14,370 nt of DNA from Micrococcaceae bacterium UBA3381 (GTDB lineage: Bacteria > Actinomycetota > Actinomycetes > Actinomycetales > Micrococcaceae). Location of the stretch: contig DEPX01000138.1 in the NCBI GenBank assembly GCA_002358975.1, positions 1 through 14,370 of the forward strand, in the 5' to 3' direction. The notes beneath the pieces are model-generated. The model had not been told where the DNA came from. It did no database searches and worked only from the letters and a program-made list of their open reading frames with translations. Made by a program: the position numbers and the translations under genes. Below are positions 1 to 5,983 of this stretch, in pieces (positions within the stretch are counted from its first letter, which is position 1; every line of letters starts with the position of its first letter).

Positions 1-371
1 AAGAAGCGAAGAAGAACTTCTTCCGCGTCCCCATGGTTGGTACCACCATCCCTCACCTGTCACAGGGCGAGGATGCCGCCGGTGTTGTACTCTTGCGTCC
101 AGCCTCACCAGGTACCGGTGTTATCGCCGGTGGTCCAGTGCGCGCTGTGCTTGAGGCTGCAGGCATCAACGACGTACTATCCAAATCCATGGGTTCGGCA
201 AATGCCATCAACATTGTGCGAGCAACTATCGAAGCACTACGTCAGCTAGAAGGCCCAGAAGAGGTCGCAGCTCGTCGTGGCCTGCCAGTCGATGAAGTTG
301 CACCAGCTGCCATGCTGCGCACCATTGCCGAAGACCGTGCAAAGCGCTCCGAAGAAAAGGCAGGTGCATAA
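1..371 (+). CDS. rpsE: 30S ribosomal protein S5, C-terminal part (5' end outside window)
   Basis: Structural protein of the small ribosomal subunit, involved in decoding fidelity and assembly near the mRNA entry region. The first full codon is at position 3, and 122 residues are visible up to TAA at 369-371. The start lies upstream of the window; the ATG at 33 is internal, because recognisable S5 sequence (KKNFFRVPM) already precedes it. The S5 C-terminal domain signatures LLRPASPGTGVIAGGPVRAV, then GINDVLSKSMGS and NAINIVRATI, are all present. The tail (RAKRSEEKAGA) is short and charged, as in other actinobacteria. rpmD begins 2 nt after the stop, so the genes are surely co-transcribed and probably translationally coupled. 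Identification rests on direct recognition of the conserved core. Confidence 0.97.
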   Translation, partial: EAKKNFFRVPMVGTTIPHLSQGEDAAGVVLLRPASPGTGVIAGGPVRAVLEAAGINDVLSKSMGSANAINIVRATIEALRQLEGPEEVAARRGLPVDEVAPAAMLRTIAEDRAKRSEEKAGA

Positions 372-373
372 GG

Positions 374-598
374 TTGTCTAACTTCACAGCGACACCCAAA
401 AACATTGCGCCATCGGAAGCTACCTTGAAAATCACTCAGGTACGCTCGGGCATCGGACGCAAACCACAGCATCGTGAAACCCTGCGGTCACTCGGTCTCA
501 AAGGTATCGGCAAGACCGTTACCCGTTCGGCCGATGCCGTCACCGTAGGCATGGTTAACTCCGTGTCTCACTTGGTAAAGGTCGAGGAGGTCGACTAA
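374..598 (+). CDS. rpmD: 50S ribosomal protein L30
   Basis: Small protein of the large ribosomal subunit, 74 residues. The body matches L30: LKITQVRSGIGRKPQHRETL, then RSLGLKGIGKTVTR, and the C-terminal VSHLVKVEEVD. The start chosen is TTG at 374, because the N-terminal extension (about 17 residues before LKITQ) is usual in Micrococcaceae-type L30 and no ATG or GTG exists in frame. A later in-frame TTG at 425 would give a 57-residue protein of E. coli-like length and cannot be fully excluded. Ribosome-binding options for 374 are weak: AAAAGG at 355-360 or AGG at 362-364, both inside rpsE, so coupling to rpsE translation is likely. The stop TAA overlaps the rplO ATG by one base (TAATG at 596-600). 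Confidence 0.93.
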   Translation: MSNFTATPKNIAPSEATLKITQVRSGIGRKPQHRETLRSLGLKGIGKTVTRSADAVTVGMVNSVSHLVKVEEVD

Positions 599-1059
599 TG
601 GCTGAAGAACAACAAGACGCCATCAAACTTCACGACCTACGCCCAGCAAAAGGTTCCAACAAACCTAAGCTGCGCTATGGTCGTGGTGAATCAGGTAAGG
701 GCGGTAAAACCGCTACCCGCGGTACTAAAGGCACTCGTGCCCGCAATACTGTGCCAGCAGGTTTCGAAGGTGGCCAGCTTCCGCTATACATGCGCCTTCC
801 TAAACTGCGCGGGTTCCGCAATCCTGCAAAGGTTGAGTTCCAAGTTGTCAACTTGGATAAACTCGCCGAAGCTTTCCCAGCCGGGGGCAACGTTACAGTT
901 GCAGAACTCGTGGACAAGGGCCTGGTGCGCAAGAACCAGCCGGTCAAAGTATTGGGCTCTGGAGACATCTCAGTGGCCATCAACATTACCGCTGACGCAT
1001 TCTCCAAATCAGCAGTCGAGAAAATCGCGGCTGCCGGTGGTACGACCACTGCCGCGTAG
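598..1059 (+). CDS. rplO: 50S ribosomal protein L15
   Basis: Large-subunit protein needed for late 50S assembly, 153 residues, a normal bacterial length. The N-terminal half is the glycine- and lysine-rich extension (RYGRGESGKGGKTATRGTKG) that threads into 23S rRNA. The signature GFEGGQLPLYMRLPKLRGF follows at about residues 55-73, and the globular C-terminal domain (VNLDKLAEAF, VKVLGSGDIS) comes last. The ATG at 598 overlaps the rpmD stop by one base and has a strong Shine-Dalgarno sequence, GGAGG at 586-590, with 7 nt spacing. It is the last gene of the spc block here: a long hairpin lies 33 nt after its TAG stop, before secY. Confidence 0.97.
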   Translation: MAEEQQDAIKLHDLRPAKGSNKPKLRYGRGESGKGGKTATRGTKGTRARNTVPAGFEGGQLPLYMRLPKLRGFRNPAKVEFQVVNLDKLAEAFPAGGNVTVAELVDKGLVRKNQPVKVLGSGDISVAINITADAFSKSAVEKIAAAGGTTTAA

Positions 1060-1092
1060 CACCGTCCAACACTAGGACAGTGCACACGCACA

Positions 1093-1143
1093 ACGGCCCT
1101 CGATCCTGACGAGTATCGTCACAGATCGAGGGCCGTGGCATTT
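1093..1143 (+). terminator. Long hairpin after rplO, probable terminator or attenuator
   Basis: A perfect 13-bp inverted repeat (ACGGCCCTCGATC at 1093-1105, GATCGAGGGCCGT at 1124-1136) encloses a second perfect 6-bp stem (TGACGA at 1107-1112, TCGTCA at 1116-1121) with a 3-nt loop. The outer stem is GC-rich and very stable. It is followed only by GGCATTT, so the U tract is short and offset. That makes complete termination less certain than at the other three terminators in this window; it may reduce or attenuate flow from rplO into secY. Confidence 0.7.
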
Positions 1144-1172
1144 AACGTTAGAATTCAGTTCGTGCCTAAAAT
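1142..1172 (+). promoter_or_regulatory. Candidate promoter for secY-adk
   Basis: TAAAAT at 1167-1172 is one base from the sigma-A -10 consensus. A weak -35 candidate, TTAACG at 1142-1147, lies 19 nt upstream, a longer spacer than ideal. A transcript would start near 1180, just downstream of the rplO hairpin, giving a leader of about 70 nt before secY. The position is sensible, but the -35 is poor, so this is tentative. Confidence 0.3.
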
Positions 1173-1240
1173 GGGTACGAGTGTGTACGTAAGATTCGGT
1201 ATTTACCCGAAATCATTACAGTGCGCCAAGCACTATTGTC

Positions 1241-1246
1241 AGGAGG
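1241..1246 (+). promoter_or_regulatory. Shine-Dalgarno sequence that decides the secY start
   Basis: AGGAGG, a perfect Shine-Dalgarno core, lies 4 nt before TTG at 1251. The alternative in-frame GTG at 1221 has no purine-rich sequence before it and would place this element inside the coding region. This is the main reason for choosing the TTG start. Confidence 0.75.
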
Positions 1247-1250
1247 ACAC

Positions 1251-2558
1251 TTGTTCAGCACGATAGTCAGGGTTTTAAAAACCCCAGACCTGCGGACCAA
1301 GATCCTGTTTACACTGGGCGTCATCACTATCTACCGCATCGGTGTATTCATTCCAGCCCCGAGCGTGGATTACGGCAACGTCCAAATGTGCCTTGCCCAA
1401 GGTGAAACCACCGGTGGGCTCTACTCATTTGTGAACATGTTCTCTGGTGGGGCGCTGCTGCAAGTGTCCATCTTCGCTCTGGGCATCATGCCCTATATTA
1501 CCGCGTCCATCATTACGCAGTTGCTACGCGTGGTCATCCCCGCATTTGAACGGCTACAAAAAGAAGGACCAGAGGGCCAAGCCCGTCTGACCCAGTACAC
1601 TCGCTATCTGACCGTTGGTCTGTCATTGCTCAACGCGACGACGATTGCCACCTTGACGCGTTCCGGGGCACTTTTGAACTGCAATATGTCGCTGCTCTCC
1701 GACGACGGGATCTGGGCCACCCTCGTATTAGTACTGACACTTGCGGTCGGTGCCATCGTCATCATGTGGATGGCTGAGCAGGTCACCGAGCGCGGTATTG
1801 GCAACGGTATGTCGCTGATGATTTTCGTATCCATCGCAGCCGGATTTCCTGCTGGTCTGGGTTCAATCTGGCAAACTCAAGGCTGGCGTACCTTCATTGT
1901 CGTGATGATCATCGGTATTGCTGTGATGATGCTTATTGTTTTTGTCGAAGACTCGCAGCGGCGTATACCGGTACAATACGCTCGGCGACAGATTGGCCGA
2001 CGCACAGTAGGCTCAACCACAACCTACATCCCTATCAAAGTCAATATGGCCGGGGTCATCCCCGTCATTTTTGCTTCCTCAATTCTGATGCTGCCCCAGA
2101 TACTTATCCAGTTCAATATGCCAAATGATGGCTCCGAGCCCGCCCAATGGGTCGTATGGTTGCAGCAATATTTCGGTAGCGGATCGCATCCGGTATACAT
2201 GGCCGTCTTCTTCCTGATGACGATCTTCTTTACCTACTTCTACGTAACTATCACCTTCAACCCACAAGATGTTTCCGACAACATGAAACGTCAAGGTGGG
2301 TTCATCCCCGGTGTTCGTGCCGGCCGACCAACGGTACAGTACCTGCAATATGTGATCTCACGAGTGACTTTTGTCGGTTCCCTTTATTTAGGTCTCATTG
2401 CCATGATCCCACTCATTGCGTTTGTACTGATTGGAGCCGATCAGAATTTCCCATTTGGAGGTACCTCCATTCTGATTATGGTTGGTGTAGCGTTGAATAC
2501 CATTAAACAAATCGACGCACAGATGGAACAGCGGCATTACGAAGGATTGCTGCGTTAG
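1251..2558 (+). CDS. secY: Protein translocase subunit SecY
   Basis: Channel-forming subunit of the SecYEG translocon in the cytoplasmic membrane; it exports unfolded proteins and inserts membrane proteins. With TTG at 1251 the product has 435 residues and begins MFSTIVRVLKTPDLR, matching the family in both length and the TPDLR helix before membrane segment 1. An in-frame GTG at 1221 would add 10 non-homologous residues and lacks a ribosome-binding site. Hydrophobic segments recur throughout, consistent with ten membrane spans. The plug region falls at about residues 55-75. The large cytoplasmic loop around RRIPVQYARRQIGRR (about 237-251) carries the basic residues that contact the ribosome and SecA. 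The last span and tail are GGTSILIMVGVALNTIKQ and then QRHYEGLLR; many homologues read VALDT at that position. adk follows 45 nt downstream. Confidence 0.97.
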   Translation: MFSTIVRVLKTPDLRTKILFTLGVITIYRIGVFIPAPSVDYGNVQMCLAQGETTGGLYSFVNMFSGGALLQVSIFALGIMPYITASIITQLLRVVIPAFERLQKEGPEGQARLTQYTRYLTVGLSLLNATTIATLTRSGALLNCNMSLLSDDGIWATLVLVLTLAVGAIVIMWMAEQVTERGIGNGMSLMIFVSIAAGFPAGLGSIWQTQGWRTFIVVMIIGIAVMMLIVFVEDSQRRIPVQYARRQIGRRTVGSTTTYIPIKVNMAGVIPVIFASSILMLPQILIQFNMPNDGSEPAQWVVWLQQYFGSGSHPVYMAVFFLMTIFFTYFYVTITFNPQDVSDNMKRQGGFIPGVRAGRPTVQYLQYVISRVTFVGSLYLGLIAMIPLIAFVLIGADQNFPFGGTSILIMVGVALNTIKQIDAQMEQRHYEGLLR

Positions 2559-2603
2559 GCTGAGTCTAAGACCACACGAAACCAATCAAGAACAGGACAG
2601 ATC

Positions 2604-3221
2604 ATGACTCGATTGCTCATCATGGGCCCTCCAGGCTCCGGTAAAGGCACCCAGGCAGTGCGAATTGCTGACAAGATGGCCATCCCTGCTATATCCACCG
2701 GAGATATCTTTCGCTATAACGTCAAAGAGCTCACCGAACTCGGCAAAGAAGCCAAATCCTATATCGACGCCGGAAACTTCGTGCCCGATGAAGTAACGAA
2801 CCGTATGGTCGCTGACCGTCTGCATCAAAGCGACGCCACCGTTGGATTTTTACTCGATGGCTATCCACGTACCGCCGGGCAGGTAGACGCTCTAAATACC
2901 ATCCTGGAAGAACAAGGCGAATCGCTGACGGCTGTCCTCGTGCTAGAAGTCCCGGATGAAGAAATCATTGAACGGCTCATGGCGAGAGCCGAAACTGAGG
3001 GTCGCTCCGATGACACCGAAGATGTCATTAAACATCGCCTGGAGCTTTACCATAAAGAAACCTCGGACCTTATAGAGTCCTACGTTGAGCAAGGTATCGT
3101 TGGTCGTGTTGACGGCACTGGTGCCATTGATGACATTACGGAACGTCTGCTGCAGACAATCTACAACATTCGTGCACGCACCGGGACGTTACCTGTTATC
3201 AAGCCACGCACAGATAACTAA
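2604..3221 (+). CDS. adk: Adenylate kinase
   Basis: Cytoplasmic enzyme catalysing ATP + AMP = 2 ADP and so balancing adenine nucleotides. The product has 205 residues. The Walker A loop GPPGSGKGT is at residues 8-16, the AMP-binding STGD at 31-34, and DGYPRT at 85-90. The LID is the short form (about 127-137, AETEGRSDD) with no cysteines, so no zinc site. This short-LID type is usual in actinobacteria, whereas long-LID enzymes run to about 215 residues. ATG at 2604 is preceded by AGGAC at 2594-2598. The gene follows secY in the classic secY-adk order, and an intrinsic terminator begins 13 nt after its stop, separating it from map. Confidence 0.97.
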   Translation: MTRLLIMGPPGSGKGTQAVRIADKMAIPAISTGDIFRYNVKELTELGKEAKSYIDAGNFVPDEVTNRMVADRLHQSDATVGFLLDGYPRTAGQVDALNTILEEQGESLTAVLVLEVPDEEIIERLMARAETEGRSDDTEDVIKHRLELYHKETSDLIESYVEQGIVGRVDGTGAIDDITERLLQTIYNIRARTGTLPVIKPRTDN

Positions 3222-3234
3222 TGACACCAGAAAC

Positions 3235-3264
3235 AACCGATCCACACTTTGTGGGTCGGTTTTT
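3235..3264 (+). terminator. Intrinsic terminator after adk
   Basis: A 12-bp stem pairs AACCGATCCACA (3235-3246) with TGTGGGTCGGTT (3250-3261) around a 3-nt loop, with one U-G wobble. Five T residues follow directly (3260-3264). This is a textbook rho-independent terminator ending the secY-adk unit. Confidence 0.93.
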
Positions 3265-3292
3265 CGTTGTCCGATTACGAGGTGGGCCTAGC

Positions 3293-3321
3293 TTGGAAAT
3301 CTGTCGGCAACGAACTACGCT
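3293..3321 (+). promoter_or_regulatory. Candidate promoter for map
   Basis: Because a strong terminator precedes map, map needs its own start signal. The best spaced pair in 3265-3402 is TTGGAA at 3293-3298 and TACGCT at 3316-3321, with a 17-nt spacer. The -10 fits the relaxed TAnnnT form common in actinobacteria. A second -10-like hexamer, TAAAAT at 3323-3328, lacks a well-spaced -35. The call is tentative. Confidence 0.35.
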
Positions 3322-3402
3322 GTAAAATCGTTCAATATTTTTGGTCGCGACCAGTCACATACACGGCGTGACCCAACGGGTTGTAAAAGGTGCAAACACC
3401 AC

Positions 3403-4227
3403 ATGTCACGTCAGATCGAACTGAAAACCAATGCCCAACTGACCAAGATGAACCAAGCAGGGCTCATTTTGCATGAAGGCCTCGACGCTGTCGTGACGGC
3501 AGCAAAGCCAGGAGTCACTACTCACCAGTTGGATCAGGTTTTCCGCGCCGTGCTGGACAAACATGGTGCCGCATCAAACTTCTTAGGCTATTACGGGTTT
3601 CCTGCAACCATCTGTGCTTCAGTCAATGACGAGGTCGTCCATGGCATCCCGGGGGATCGGGTCCTTGAAGATGGTGACGTTATTTCCGTAGACGCGGGCG
3701 CCATCATTGATGGTTGGCATTCAGACTCGGCCCGTACGGTACTGGTCGGCAACGTATCTGCGGCTAATAAACGACTTTCGACCATAACCGAAGACGCCAT
3801 GTGGGCAGGTATTGCTGCTTTTGCAAAAGCAAGACACGTTGGCGAAATCGGGAATGCCATTGAAGATTATGTTCATTCCCAAGACGGTGAACCACTGGGG
3901 ATATTAGAAGACTATGTTGGCCACGGCATCGGCTCAGCTATGCATCAGGCACCAGATGTTTTTAACTACCGTTCAGGTATGCGTGGACCACGGATTAAAG
4001 CCGGCATGGTGCTAGCCATCGAACCCATGTTGGTTCGTGGGAACATTGAGACCAAAACCCTGGACGACGATTGGACTGTAGTTACCATCGACGGCAAAAC
4101 CGCTTCGCAGTGGGAACACTCCGTAGCCCGACATAAAGGCGGCATCTGGGTGATCACCGCACCTGATGGGGGAGCCTCCCAGTTGGCACGATTTGGAGTC
4201 ACACCCGTGCCAATCCCACAAAACTAA
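3403..4227 (+). CDS. map: Methionine aminopeptidase, type I
   Basis: Cytoplasmic metalloprotease that removes the initiator methionine from nascent proteins; it has the 'pita-bread' fold. The product has 274 residues. All five metal ligands can be placed: D97 (in SVDAGA) and D108 (in GWHSDSA), H174 (in GHGIG), E207 (in LAIEPM) and E239 (in QWEHS). The substrate-contacting histidine is H80 (in EVVHGIPGD). There is no N-terminal zinc-finger or SH3-linker extension. ATG at 3403 has only a distant Shine-Dalgarno candidate, AAAGG at 3386-3390, with about 12 nt spacing. The gene sits between adk and infA, its usual place, but appears to be its own unit because a terminator precedes it and a promoter for infA follows. 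I saw no terminator after it. Confidence 0.96.
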   Translation: MSRQIELKTNAQLTKMNQAGLILHEGLDAVVTAAKPGVTTHQLDQVFRAVLDKHGAASNFLGYYGFPATICASVNDEVVHGIPGDRVLEDGDVISVDAGAIIDGWHSDSARTVLVGNVSAANKRLSTITEDAMWAGIAAFAKARHVGEIGNAIEDYVHSQDGEPLGILEDYVGHGIGSAMHQAPDVFNYRSGMRGPRIKAGMVLAIEPMLVRGNIETKTLDDDWTVVTIDGKTASQWEHSVARHKGGIWVITAPDGGASQLARFGVTPVPIPQN

Positions 4228-4244
4228 TACGCTGTCAACACCAT

Positions 4245-4274
4245 TTGGCATTATTTGTAAACGTGCGCTAATAT
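4245..4274 (+). promoter_or_regulatory. Promoter for infA-rpmJ and possibly downstream genes
   Basis: TTGGCA at 4245-4250 (-35) and TAATAT at 4269-4274 (-10) are separated by 18 nt. This is the best sigma-A-type promoter match I saw in the window. It lies 18 nt after the map stop, and transcription would begin near 4281, giving a leader of about 140 nt before infA. Confidence 0.55.
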
Positions 4275-4360
4275 AGTTCCTTGGCTGATTGTGCCCTTCG
4301 GCTTATCGGTATGCCCGATTCTCCAGACGGTCAAGGACAAACTCAGCGCATACACTCATG

Positions 4361-4404
4361 CTTTTGTAGTTGCCTATCGTTGTGCGGTACTGCAGCAACA
4401 AAAG
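4361..4404 (+). promoter_or_regulatory. Hairpin in the infA 5' leader
   Basis: CTTTTGT (4361-4367) pairs with ACAAAAG (4398-4404); after one A-A mismatch, GTTGC (4369-4373) pairs with GCAGC (4392-4396), including one U-G wobble. The loop is 18 nt. The structure ends 12 nt before the infA Shine-Dalgarno sequence at 4417-4421. No T tract follows, so it is not a terminator. It could affect translation or stability of the leader; the function is unknown. Confidence 0.45.
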
Positions 4405-4423
4405 ACAACAGATTGTGGAGGAC

Positions 4424-4645
4424 ATGGCTAGAAAAGAAGGCGTCATTGAAGTTGAAGGAACCGTTTCGGAGGCATTGCCGAACGCAATGTTTCGGGTTCG
4501 GTTAGATAACGACCACGTCGTGCTCGCCACTATTTCCGGCAAAATGCGTCAACACTATATTCGCATCCTGCCTGAAGACCGTGTGGTGGTCGAGCTTAGC
4601 CCATATGACCTCGAACGAGGTCGTATTGTCTACCGCTATAAATAA
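4424..4645 (+). CDS. infA: Translation initiation factor IF-1
   Basis: Small factor that binds the A site of the 30S subunit and assists IF-2 and IF-3 during initiation. The product has 73 residues, full length for the family, with a single S1-type OB fold: MARKEGVIEVEGTVSEALPN, then RVRLDN, LATISGKMR and YIRILPEDRV. The C-terminus GRIVYRYK is typical. The start is the ATG at 4424, preceded by GGAGG at 4417-4421 with a rather short spacing of 2 nt. In-frame codons upstream (for example TTG at 4370) give no recognisable sequence. rpmJ follows after 36 nt. Confidence 0.97.
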   Translation: MARKEGVIEVEGTVSEALPNAMFRVRLDNDHVVLATISGKMRQHYIRILPEDRVVVELSPYDLERGRIVYRYK

Positions 4646-4681
4646 AAATATCCACCTCTGGAACGCTCAAGGAGGAACCCA

Positions 4682-4795
4682 GTGAAGGTTCAGCCAAGCG
4701 TGAAGCGGATCTGCGATGATTGCAAAGTCATTCGCCGCCACGGCAACGTCATGGTGATCTGCTCTAACCCACGCCACAAACAGCGTCAGGGCTAA
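4682..4795 (+). CDS. rpmJ: 50S ribosomal protein L36, zinc-binding (C+) form
   Basis: Smallest large-subunit ribosomal protein, 37 residues, starting with GTG at 4682 behind AAGGAGG at 4669-4675 (6 nt spacing). The sequence begins MKVQPSVKRICDDCKVIRR and ends NPRHKQRQG. The zinc ligands C11, C14, C27 and H32 are all present, so this is the ancestral zinc-containing form. Many bacteria also have a zinc-free paralogue expressed when zinc is scarce; none is in this window. The infA-rpmJ order is the usual one. The stop codon lies in the loop of a small 4-bp hairpin (GGGC 4789-4792, GCCC 4796-4799). Confidence 0.96.
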   Translation: MKVQPSVKRICDDCKVIRRHGNVMVICSNPRHKQRQG

Positions 4796-5022
4796 GCCCT
4801 AACGCAAAGATATATGAGCCCATAATAGGGCCACAGCAACACAGAGTGGAAACACTCAACCTTCGGACAAGACAAAGGCCGAAGACTTGCTCGCTGATCG
4901 GAAATAGTGACTTGGATGTGTCGAGTTCTTCACATCTAGTACTGGACTAGTCAGCCGGAAACTTTCCCGAGCAAGGACGTGTTGATGAAGACCTTTGTCA
5001 TAAAGAACAGGAGAACGGCCAT
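4796..5022 (+). promoter_or_regulatory. Structured rpmJ-rpsM spacer, possible leader of the alpha-type operon
   Basis: This 227-nt gap is the longest spacer inside the infA-rplQ stretch and contains no gene. It is rich in inverted repeats: GCCCTA 4796-4801 with TAGGGC 4826-4831, CTTCGG 4861-4866 with CCGAAG 4879-4884, GATGTG 4915-4920 with CACATC 4931-4936, CTAGT 4936-4940 with ACTAG 4946-4950, and an 8-bp long-range pair CTTGCTCG 4886-4893 with CGAGCAAG 4968-4975. Some of these exclude one another. A weak promoter candidate is TTGGAT at 4912-4917 with TCTAGT at 4935-4940 (17-nt spacer). In E. coli the rpsM leader is the S4 control site, but rpsD is not in this cluster, so that model cannot simply be transferred. 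Confidence 0.4.
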
Positions 5023-5391
5023 ATGGCACGTCTAGCAGGCGTTGATATTCCACGTGAAAAACGTGTCGTCATCGCTCTCACCTACATTTATGGTGTTGGC
5101 AAAAGCCGCTCGGTCCAGGTCTTGGACGAAACCGGCATTGACGCAAATACGCGCGTTAAAGATCTTTCGGATGACGAACTAGTGAAACTGCGCGACTACA
5201 TTGAAGGCAACCTTCAGGTTGAAGGAGACCTCCGCCGTGAAGTTGCGGCAGATATTCGTCGCAAAGTTGAAATTGGCTCCTACCAGGGTCTGCGCCACCG
5301 CCGTGGTCTGCCAGTCCGCGGTCAGCGCACCAAAAACAACGCACGTACCCGTAAGGGCCCGAAGAAGACTGTTGCCGGACGCAAGAAGTAA
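5023..5391 (+). CDS. rpsM: 30S ribosomal protein S13
   Basis: Protein of the 30S head that contacts the P-site tRNA and the large subunit. The product has 122 residues, normal length. It begins MARLAGVDIPREKRVVIALT, contains the IYGVGKSRS helix-hairpin-helix, then SYQGLRHRRGLPVRGQRTK, and ends in the basic tail NARTRKGPKKTVAGRKK that reaches the decoding centre. ATG at 5023 has AGGAG at 5009-5013 with 9 nt spacing. It opens the rpsM-rpsK-rpoA-rplQ group; rpsK follows after 57 nt. Confidence 0.98.
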   Translation: MARLAGVDIPREKRVVIALTYIYGVGKSRSVQVLDETGIDANTRVKDLSDDELVKLRDYIEGNLQVEGDLRREVAADIRRKVEIGSYQGLRHRRGLPVRGQRTKNNARTRKGPKKTVAGRKK

Positions 5392-5448
5392 GTACTTCAC
5401 GTCTCGCTCAGTCGCTGATAATCCAAGCTTTTTGTAGGAGAGCATTCT

Positions 5449-5847
5449 ATGGCAAAGGCACGCGGTGCGGCCCCTCGTAAGGGACGTCGCTCCAAGAAGA
5501 ACATTACACAGGGCCAAGCCCACATCAAATCGACCTTTAATAACACCATCGTTTCCATTACCGACACCACCGGTGGCGTAATCTCCTGGGCATCAGCCGG
5601 AGAGATGGGATTCAAAGGTTCCCGTAAATCGACCCCGTTTGCTGCTCAAACCGCGGCTGAACATGCTGCCAAACGAGCCCAGGAACATGGGCTGCGCAAA
5701 GTTGACGTCTTCGTCAAGGGACCAGGTTCCGGACGTGAAACTGCGATCCGTTCACTGCAGGCTGCTGGCCTGGAGGTCGGTTCCATCCAGGACGTCACCC
5801 CGGTTGCACACAACGGTGCGCGCCCGGCAAAGCGTCGTCGCGTCTAA
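5449..5847 (+). CDS. rpsK: 30S ribosomal protein S11
   Basis: Platform protein of the 30S subunit that lies close to the Shine-Dalgarno helix. The product has 132 residues. The core is clear: KKNITQGQAHIKSTFNNTIV, SWASAGEMGFKGSRKSTPFA and GLRKVDVFVKGPGSGRETAI. The usual C-terminal motif PHNGCRPPKRRRV appears here as AHNGARPAKRRRV, three substitutions in a very conserved tail, although the basic end is intact. ATG at 5449 follows AGGAG at 5436-5440. In many bacteria rpsD lies between rpsK and rpoA; here rpoA follows directly after a 136-nt gap without a gene. Confidence 0.97.
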   Translation: MAKARGAAPRKGRRSKKNITQGQAHIKSTFNNTIVSITDTTGGVISWASAGEMGFKGSRKSTPFAAQTAAEHAAKRAQEHGLRKVDVFVKGPGSGRETAIRSLQAAGLEVGSIQDVTPVAHNGARPAKRRRV

Positions 5848-5970
5848 GGCTTTTGAGCACCCTTACAGCCATGACACAACAGCCATGTCGTGTTGCGGTT
5901 GTAGATCCCCAAGAAATTAATTTCCATCGTTTCCCCCAACTGCGCGCATCAAATGGCGGATAGCGCGCCG

Positions 5971-5975
5971 AAAGG
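5971..5975 (+). promoter_or_regulatory. Shine-Dalgarno sequence that decides the rpoA start
   Basis: AAAGG lies 8 nt before GTG at 5984 but only 2 nt before the in-frame ATG at 5978. The spacing favours GTG, which also gives the family N-terminus MLIAQRPT. Confidence 0.65.
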
Positions 5976-5983
5976 AAATGTCA

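Noticed and set aside
675..1091. Minus-strand open frame of 138 codons opposite rplO
   Set aside because: It lies wholly opposite rplO and the following hairpin; no family resemblance and no promoter or ribosome-binding site.
4370..4423. Upstream in-frame extension of infA from TTG at 4370
   Set aside because: The extra 18 residues match nothing in IF-1, whereas ATG at 4424 gives a full-length 73-residue protein behind a Shine-Dalgarno sequence.
5848..5983. Hairpins and promoter-like hexamers between rpsK and rpoA
   Set aside because: CATGACA/TGTCGTG can pair, but competing pairings exist and there is no T tract; hexamer pairs such as TTGCGG with TTAATT match poorly, so no feature is called.
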